A stretch of 64,000 nucleotides of DNA from Amphiplicatus metriothermophilus (GTDB lineage Bacteria; Pseudomonadota; Alphaproteobacteria; Caulobacterales; Parvularculaceae). A model generated the notes under the pieces. That model did not search any database. It was not told the origin of the DNA and saw nothing but the letters and a program-made list of their open reading frames with translations. The DNA lies in NCBI RefSeq assembly GCF_900199215.1, contig NZ_FZQA01000003.1, forward strand, positions 310,001-374,000. Direction: 5' to 3'. Position 1 is the stretch's first letter; the number at the start of each line of letters is the position of its first letter. Positions 56,760 to 64,000 of the stretch are shown piece after piece. A program made the translations under genes and the position numbers.

Positions 56760-57126
56760 GAACAAGGAAAAATATGTGGCGCGTCGCGATTGCCGCGCAG
56801 GGCCGGCTGCTGCCAGCGTCGGCGGCGACGAACGGGGGGGGCGCGGGTTGGCGGCGCTCGCAACACGTGGATATCGGCCTTGCGGCCTCAACCCGCCCTG
56901 CGCCGAAGGCGGGCCCCAGAGCATGTCCGATCGGAAGCGCGCTGGATCATCCCGCAACCATCAACCCGCTCACCCTGACGAAAGTCGGGGTCCAGTTAAA
57001 ATAAAAGAACCGGGCTTCGCCCGTCATTGTCCCTTGGTTGGGTCCCGGCTTTTGCCGGGATGGGCGGGGAAGCCCGAAGGACCGTCTTGAAGGATGGTCT
57101 CCATTCTGCGAACTTAGTAGGCGCAG
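56760..57126. other. Intergenic region rich in palindromic repeats
   Basis: 367 bases between the DUF2200 gene and the end of uvrA, without a credible gene. Right part holds the repeat at 57011-57076 (separate entry); the left part contains further fragments of the same kind (CCTGACGAAAGTCGGGGTCC at 56973). Confidence 0.6.
57011..57076. repeat. Palindromic repeat element downstream of uvrA
   Basis: Outer arms CGGGCTTCGCCCGTCAT (57011-57027) and ATGGGCGGGGAAGCCCG (57060-57076) are near-perfect inverse copies, and an inner hairpin TCCCGGC-TTTT-GCCGGGA (57043-57060) lies between. The arrangement matches intergenic repeats of alphaproteobacteria that carry a TCCCGGCTTTTGCCGGGAT core. It may stabilise or end the uvrA mRNA, which runs toward it. 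Confidence 0.7.
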
Positions 57127-60069
<2,943 letters not shown>

Positions 60070-60183
60070 GATGCTTATCAGGCTCGTTTCGAACTGCGGC
60101 GGGGACCTGTGATCGGGCGAAGGAACGGCGCGGGGCGGCCGTTCATGGCCGGCCATACAATCGCAAATACGCGTTGACAGCAA

Positions 60184-60198
60184 GAACAGGATGTGAAC
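60184..60198. promoter_or_regulatory. LexA box between uvrA and ssb
   Basis: GAAC-AGGATGT-GAAC is a perfect GAAC-N7-GAAC (reverse of GTTC-N7-GTTC). It lies in the 226-base space between divergent uvrA and ssb, 114 bases from uvrA and 97 from ssb, with TTGACA at 60174-60179 next to it. Such a shared site is known at uvrA-ssb in proteobacteria. Confidence 0.88.
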
Positions 60199-60295
60199 GT
60201 TTTCGGCGGACGCTGAAATTTTCGCCGCAGGCGCCGATTGAGCGGCCGGCGAAACGGCGCCATAGCCGCTGGGAAGCAATCAAGAGGAGCTCGTC

Positions 60296-60748
60296 ATGGC
60301 CGGAAGCGTCAATAAAGTCATTCTGATCGGCAATCTCGGCGCCGATCCGGAGGTCCGGCAGATGCAGGACGGCCGTCCGGTGGTGAACCTGCGCCTGGCG
60401 ACGTCGGAAAGCTGGCGCGACAAGAACACCGGCGAACGACGCGAACGGACCGAGTGGCATCGCGTGGTGATCTTCAACGAGGGTCTCGCGCGCATCGCCG
60501 AGCAGTATCTGCGCAAGGGCTCGAAGATTTACGTCGAAGGCCAGCTTCAGACGCGCAAGTGGACGGATCAGAACGGACAGGATCGCTACACCACCGAAGT
60601 CGTGCTGCAGGGGTTCAACTCGGCGCTGACGATGCTTGACGGTCGGCGCGACGGCGGCGGCGGCGATTTCGGCGGCGAGAACTCGTCCAGCAGCGGACGA
60701 TCCGGAGGCGGTCAGTCCTTCGAACTCGACGACGACATCCCCTTTTGA
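60296..60748 (+). CDS. ssb: Single-stranded DNA-binding protein
   Basis: 150 residues. OB-fold: [81 protein letters not shown] Gly/Ser-rich linker ([20 protein letters not shown]) leads to the acidic tip DDDIPF that docks repair and replication partners. Start follows GAGGAGCTCGTC. Divergent from uvrA over the LexA site. Confidence 0.97.
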   Translation: MAGSVNKVILIGNLGADPEVRQMQDGRPVVNLRLATSESWRDKNTGERRERTEWHRVVIFNEGLARIAEQYLRKGSKIYVEGQLQTRKWTDQNGQDRYTTEVVLQGFNSALTMLDGRRDGGGGDFGGENSSSSGRSGGGQSFELDDDIPF

Positions 60749-60749
60749 C

Positions 60750-60849
60750 GAGTCGAACACGTGCAGGTGATTCGAATCACCTGACTGCGACACGCGGTTT
60801 CGAACGTTCGAAAGCGCGTTCGAGAGTCAAAATCGGGCGAATCCGAATC
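60750..60849. promoter_or_regulatory. GANTC cluster with two perfect palindromes upstream of the H1-like gene
   Basis: Six GANTC sites in 100 bases (60750, 60769, 60774, 60824, 60839, 60845); one more lies at 60965. Two exact palindromes are nested in it: CAGGTGATTCGAATCACCTG (60764-60783, 20 bp) and TTTCGAACGTTCGAAA (60798-60813, 16 bp). GANTC is the CcrM methylation target. A weak promoter (TTGAAT 60917-60922, 18-base spacer, TTTATG 60941-60946) precedes the gene. Which proteins bind the palindromes is unknown. Confidence 0.6.
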
Positions 60850-60980
60850 ACATCGCGGCGAAAAACGCACAAAAAGTGCAAAAAAGTGCCTGTGCGGACG
60901 CTCCGTGCGCGCGCAATTGAATACTTTTTTAGCAAATTGATTTATGGTGCGGCTTTCGAACGTCGATTCGGAGGTAACCC

Positions 60981-61229
60981 ATGGCGGTAAAACGCAAAGC
61001 GACGAAGAGAAAGACGGCCAAGAAGGCGACCAAGCGCAAAGCCGCTACGAAGAAAGCGACGAAGCGCAAGACGGCCAAGAAAGCCACCAAGCGCAAGACG
61101 GCCAAAAAGGCCGCCAAGCGCAAGGCGACGAAGCGCAAGACCGCGGCCAAGAAGACGGCCAAGAAAGCGGCGAAGCGCAAGACCGCCAAGCGCAAGACGG
61201 CCAAGCGGCGCACGAAGAAGGCGGCCTAG
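60981..61229 (+). CDS. Lys/Ala-rich histone H1-like protein
   Basis: 82 residues built only from Met, Ala, Val, Lys, Arg and Thr, mostly as repeats of KATKRKTAK type. Strongly basic and intrinsically disordered, like the C-terminal tail of histone H1 and bacterial HC2/AlgP-type nucleoid proteins; it should bind DNA in the cytoplasm without a defined fold. The start follows an excellent CGGAGGTAACCC site. It lies downstream of ssb, separated by the GANTC and palindrome region, and is followed by a structured RNA or terminator region. Role probably chromosome compaction; this is inference from composition. Confidence 0.85.
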   Translation: MAVKRKATKRKTAKKATKRKAATKKATKRKTAKKATKRKTAKKAAKRKATKRKTAAKKTAKKAAKRKTAKRKTAKRRTKKAA

Positions 61230-61315
61230 TTCCGACCGCTCTCGGCGCGCAGGTTGCGTCTCGGCGCCGGGGTTGCAGCAAGCGCAGCGCGTGTAGGCTG
61301 CAATTCTTGAGGGGA

Positions 61316-61391
61316 CGATCATCGGCGACACTGTCGATGATCGCGCAAGGGGGCTCTCCCCAATTCGTCGCTCGCATGGAGCGAACCAACC
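61316..61391 (+). ncRNA. Candidate structured RNA (three hairpins before a terminator)
   Basis: Three consecutive stems: CGATCATCG/CGATGATCG (9 bp, 61316-61343), GGGG/CCCC around CTCT (61350-61361) and TCGCTC/GAGCGA (61368-61384), directly followed by the terminator at 61392. It may be a stand-alone small RNA or the 3' part of the H1-like mRNA. No promoter is clear, and no match to a known RNA family could be made by eye. Confidence 0.4.
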
Positions 61392-61422
61392 AAAACCCGG
61401 CGCGGGCCCCGCGCCGGGTTTT
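61392..61422 (+). terminator. Strong Rho-independent terminator
   Basis: AAAACCCGGCGCGG-GCC-CCGCGCCGGGTTTT, a perfect 14-bp stem with a 3-base loop, followed by CGTTTTTCG. The stem symmetry would let it work in both directions. Confidence 0.9.
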
Positions 61423-61576
61423 CGTTTTTCGCCCCTCCTGCGCGCCGCGAGCCCGTTCGGCTTTGCGCAACGGGCGAGGCTCGCCCCTGTCCTCGTGCGA
61501 GATTGCGCGCGGGCCGAACGCCTGTCAGGCTTGTCTCGCTCGCCGCAATGGCGAATGCACAGGGGAGGGTCGGTCG

Positions 61577-61846
61577 ATGGGTTTCGCTTATGCAAAAAAA
61601 CTGGCCGCGCTCGGCGCAGGCGTGGCGCTCGCCGCCTGCGCGACGACCGGCCCGCAGCGCGCGCCGAGCCTGGATCCGCAATGGGCTGCGAACGGATGGC
61701 TGACGCCGGGTCCGACCGGCGAGCCGGAAATCATCGGCCTTTATGTCACACGCAAGGAATGCGAAGCCGCCGTTGAAGACTGGCTGTCGCAACAGGTGGT
61801 CGGGAACCCGGTCTACGGCGAATGCCTGCCGATCGATCGGCGGTGA
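61577..61846 (+). CDS. Small lipoprotein of unknown function
   Basis: 89 residues. Clear signal with lipobox (LAALGAGVALAAC), then a short soluble part (SLDPQWAANGWLTPG, VTRKECEAAVEDWLSQQVVG, YGECLPIDRR) with two further Cys. ATG 61577 follows AGGGGAGGGTC; readings that extend back through the H1-like region are artefacts. No family recognised. Confidence 0.7.
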   Translation: MGFAYAKKLAALGAGVALAACATTGPQRAPSLDPQWAANGWLTPGPTGEPEIIGLYVTRKECEAAVEDWLSQQVVGNPVYGECLPIDRR

Positions 61847-62003
61847 CGATGCTATCAGCGACGATTGCACGGCGAACGGATCTGCGCGGACTCATCGCCC
61901 GATCGGCGCGTGAGGGCTTGTTTGACGGATGAGCGCGTCGCCGCTTTGAGATATACGTGAACATCGAGACCGTGACCGTGACGCTGCTTGCGCTGGCGCT
62001 AAC

Positions 62004-62488
62004 ATGGTCGTGCTGATGGAACTCGTTCAGCTTTTGCGTTAGTTGCACATTCTCGGCGCGGCCGTGCTGCTTGGAACCGGCGTCGGCATCGCCTTCTTCA
62101 TGGCGATGACGCATCGGACTCGCGACGCCGGACTTATCGCGCATGTGGCCTCAGTCGTCGTCATCGCCGATTGGGTCTTCACTGCTTCCGCCGTCGCGAT
62201 GCAGCCGGTCACGGGCGCGCTGCTGGCGCATGCCCTCGGATGGCGGCTTACGGAAGGTTGGATACTCCTGTCGCCGGCGCTTTACGTCTTGGTCGGCGCA
62301 TTCTGGATTTCGGTGGTCTTCATGCAGCGCCGGATGCGCGACCTTGCGCGTGCGGCCGCAAATGACGGGACGCCTCTGCCGACGGCGTATTTCAGGCTCT
62401 GCTGAGTGTGGTTCGCTTTCGGCTTTCCGGCCTTTTCGGCGTGCTGGCCATTATCTGGCTGATGGTCGCGCGCCCGTCGATAGGTTGA
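62004..62488 (+). pseudogene. DUF2269 membrane protein gene with three lesions
   Basis: The middle reads cleanly as a DUF2269 integral membrane protein (LHILGAAVLLGTGVGIAFFM, IADWVFTASAVAMQPVTG, LYVLVGAFWISVVFMQRRM). The likely start is ATG 62004 or 62016 (MELVQLLR), but TAG at 62040-62042 interrupts LLR-[stop]-LHIL, where the family has an aromatic residue. A TGA at 62403-62405 interrupts YFRLC-[stop]-VWFAFGF. A one-base deletion in the T run near 62433-62436 shifts the last part, which resumes as GVLAIIWLMVARP to a stop at 62486-62488. All three breaks must be repaired to give the full protein of about 160 residues. Confidence 0.85.
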
Positions 62489-62494
62489 TCGCGT

Positions 62495-63595
62495 TCAGAC
62501 CGAGAACCGGTCCAGAAAAGCCGAAGTTGCTTTCGCGCCCGGCGATGTCGCACCGCCGCAGACGTATATTCCGTCATCGAGCGCGACGGCGCCGAGCCCG
62601 TGGCGCGGGCGCGGCATCGGCGCGACGGCGCGCCATTTGTCCGCGCGAGGATCGTATTCCCACGCGTCGGCGTAGACGCCGCCGCCGGCGTCGTCGAACC
62701 ATTCTCCGCCCATCGCGTAGACCTTGCCGTTCCAGGCGGCGGCGGCGAGGCCGGCCTGCCCGTGCGGCGCTTTTTTGTTCATGGCTTTGGGCAGCGGCGC
62801 GATGCGGTCCCAGCGGTCCGCCAGCGGATCATAAACCTCCGCCGTCGGCATGACGCCGCCGCGCACGGTTCGTCCCCCGACGACGTAGAGGAGCCCGCCG
62901 AGCACGGCGCCGGCGGCGCTGTTGCGCGGCGTCGGAATCGGGCGGCGCTCGAACCACTCGTCGCGGCGCGGGTCGTAGGCCTGGTGCCGGTCGACGTCGA
63001 TATGGTCGCGCCAGTGCAGATTGCGGCTGGTGGCCGGCGACCGTCCGCCGACGATGTGAAGAAAACCGTTCAGCGCGACGGCGACCGCTTCAGCTTGCGG
63101 CGCCGGCAGAGGCGCGGCCGGCGCCCACGCGCCGGCGTCGAGATCGTCGAGGCGCCACAGCTCGGCGCGCATCCGCCAGCCGCCTTCGGCGTCGCTGGCG
63201 AAGCCGCCGGCGGCGTAGAGCCGCCCATGCAACGCAACCAGCGCCAGATGATGACGCGCCTGCGGCAGGGCCGGGCCATGGCGCCAGTCGTCGCGCGCCG
63301 GGTCGTAGATCGTCGTCGCGGCGGTCGCGGCGAACGGACTGTCCGGCGCCGGCGTCATGCCCCCGGCGTTGACCAGAAGCCGGACGCTGGCGGGCTTGGC
63401 CGCGCGCGCTCCGACTTCGATGCGTTCGAAGGCCGCCGGATAGATTTCCTGAACCGGAAACGGCATGTCGGCGCGCGCCGCCCACGCGCCGGGCGACGGG
63501 GGATGGGGATGCGCGCGCGCGCCGGCGATCCCCAGCGCCGTCGCGGCGGCGGCTGTTCCCCCCAGGATCACGTCGCGCCTGTCAGGATGACTCAT
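62495..63595 (-). CDS. Exported Kelch-repeat protein
   Basis: 366 residues. A Tat-type leader (SHPDRRDVILGGTAAAATAL) precedes about six Kelch blades, for example LHGRLYAAGGFASDAEGG, LNGFLHIVGGRSPATSRN, LGGLLYVVGGRTVRGGVM, WNGKVYAMGGEWFDDAGG and LDDGIYVCGGATSP; the Gly-Gly pairs and the W and Y positions are as expected. They form a beta-propeller that usually binds carbohydrate or protein. Secreted or periplasmic; ligand unknown. ATG 63595 follows AAGGGGGA. The gene runs tail to tail with the DUF2269 remnant, six bases apart. Confidence 0.87.
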   Translation of the reverse strand: MSHPDRRDVILGGTAAAATALGIAGARAHPHPPSPGAWAARADMPFPVQEIYPAAFERIEVGARAAKPASVRLLVNAGGMTPAPDSPFAATAATTIYDPARDDWRHGPALPQARHHLALVALHGRLYAAGGFASDAEGGWRMRAELWRLDDLDAGAWAPAAPLPAPQAEAVAVALNGFLHIVGGRSPATSRNLHWRDHIDVDRHQAYDPRRDEWFERRPIPTPRNSAAGAVLGGLLYVVGGRTVRGGVMPTAEVYDPLADRWDRIAPLPKAMNKKAPHGQAGLAAAAWNGKVYAMGGEWFDDAGGGVYADAWEYDPRADKWRAVAPMPRPRHGLGAVALDDGIYVCGGATSPGAKATSAFLDRFSV

Positions 63596-63713
63596 CGGCG
63601 CATTCCCCCTTACGCAACTTCGCCGGCGCGCTTGCGCACAGGACGAAAGGGAACGTCCGGCCGGACGTCCCCTCTCCAACTTCCGCAGGCGAATCGGCGC
63701 CCGGTCTGCGCGC

Positions 63714-64000
63714 TTAGCGGCGCGTCGAGAACAGCAGCAGAAGCGCCGAAACGATCGCGGCGATGCCGGTCGGCCCGTAGGTTGCGACCGCGCCGGGATT
63801 TTCCGGGTCAGGCGCGCCCATGGCGTTGGCGATCATGCCGCCCAGCCAGTCGAGCCCGGAAGCGAACGCGCCCTGCGCCGAGGTCGCGACGCCGCCGGGC
63901 GTCTCGCCCATTCGCATCAGCAGCGCCTGCGTATCGACGCCGAAATAATCGTGCGCCCCTACGAGCCCGGTCAGAATGAGCCCGAGCGCGCCCACGACGA
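63714..64000 (-). CDS. Membrane protein, probably partial at the right edge
   Basis: The readable part is 93 residues with two hydrophobic segments (GALGLILTGLVGAHDYFG at the start, GIAAIVSALLLLFSTRR at the end). An ATG lies at 63995, but the frame remains open to the window edge (VVG before it), so the N-terminus may be longer. The middle has GMIANAMGAPDPENPGAV. No family recognised. It lies 118 bases upstream of the Kelch gene and could be in the same operon. Confidence 0.6.
   Translation of the reverse strand, partial: VVGALGLILTGLVGAHDYFGVDTQALLMRMGETPGGVATSAQGAFASGLDWLGGMIANAMGAPDPENPGAVATYGPTGIAAIVSALLLLFSTRR

Larger units (their letters stand above)
61230..61576. other. Non-coding region after the H1-like gene
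   Basis: 347 bases without a credible gene. It holds the hairpin series and terminator described separately (61316-61422); the rest shows no feature that I can name. Confidence 0.6.

Noticed and set aside
60764-60783. TTCGAATC inside a hairpin, similar to a tRNA T-arm
   Set aside because: The stem-loop lacks the 5+7+5 geometry, no acceptor or anticodon arm fits around it, and it is a perfect 20-bp palindrome made of CcrM sites.
60805-60821. A fourth possible LexA box, GTTC...GTTC
   Set aside because: The spacer is eight bases, not seven, and the first half lies in the 16-bp palindrome.

Overview
The window is one contiguous, GC-rich (roughly two-thirds G+C by eye) chromosomal segment of an alphaproteobacterium. 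The evidence is a DivL-type cell-cycle kinase with Tyr in place of the phospho-acceptor His; three sites of the alphaproteobacterial LexA form GTTC-N7-GTTC (before a Y-family polymerase, recA, and uvrA/ssb); a full CtrA box TTAA-N7-TTAA; dense GANTC (CcrM) clusters; the large ~1630-residue NAD-glutamate dehydrogenase; and the orders pyrB-plsY-dprA and rpe-heparinase-like-purH. The gene set fits Caulobacterales/Parvularculales-like bacteria, but the sequence does not settle the order. No tRNA, rRNA, CRISPR array, IS element or phage gene was seen.

Layout. 1-1714: end of an S41 protease and a small lipoprotein. 1751-9592: a uronate (pectin/alginate-type) catabolic island with kduI, kduD, kdgK, an exported type-B carboxylesterase, a three-gene TRAP transporter and a lipoprotein cupin. 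Two identical 15-bp operator-like sites sit before kduI and dctP, so both halves probably answer to one LacI-type repressor encoded elsewhere. 9707-17299: Hpt protein, S9 peptidase, VWA protein, LexA-controlled Y-family polymerase, PKHD hydroxylase, a lipoprotein, and a ClpP-fold membrane protease. 17551-26151: yggT-DUF167-folD-glycosyltransferase chain, then rpe, heparinase-like, a soluble CapD/WbpM-type dehydratase, and purH. 26173-38038 (all minus): gdh, a membrane protein behind a CtrA box, a TPR protein, divL and AsmA. 38316-43124: recA, a VOC gene remnant, an intact VOC gene, alaS. 43170-47537 (minus): GIN-domain protein, then two tightly overlapped groups, pyrB-plsY-dprA and ruvX-membrane protein. 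47600-56759: metallopeptidase-like lipid-anchored or secreted protein, gatC, gatA, alpha/beta hydrolase, orphan antitoxin-like gene, gatB, and small conserved genes. 57127-64000: uvrA and ssb divergent from a LexA site, a histone H1-like gene behind a GANTC/palindrome-rich region, a structured RNA candidate, a DUF2269 pseudogene with three lesions, a Kelch protein and the edge of a membrane protein gene.

How the genes fit together. The uronate island takes up unsaturated uronates or related acids by TRAP transport and converts them through KduI and KduD to 2-keto-3-deoxygluconate, which KdgK phosphorylates. The SOS genes form a visible LexA regulon. DivL, the CtrA box and the GANTC clusters are separate traces of the CtrA/CcrM cell-cycle circuit. 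Much of the rest is housekeeping: purine, pyrimidine, folate, phospholipid, tRNA charging and amidation, and DNA repair.
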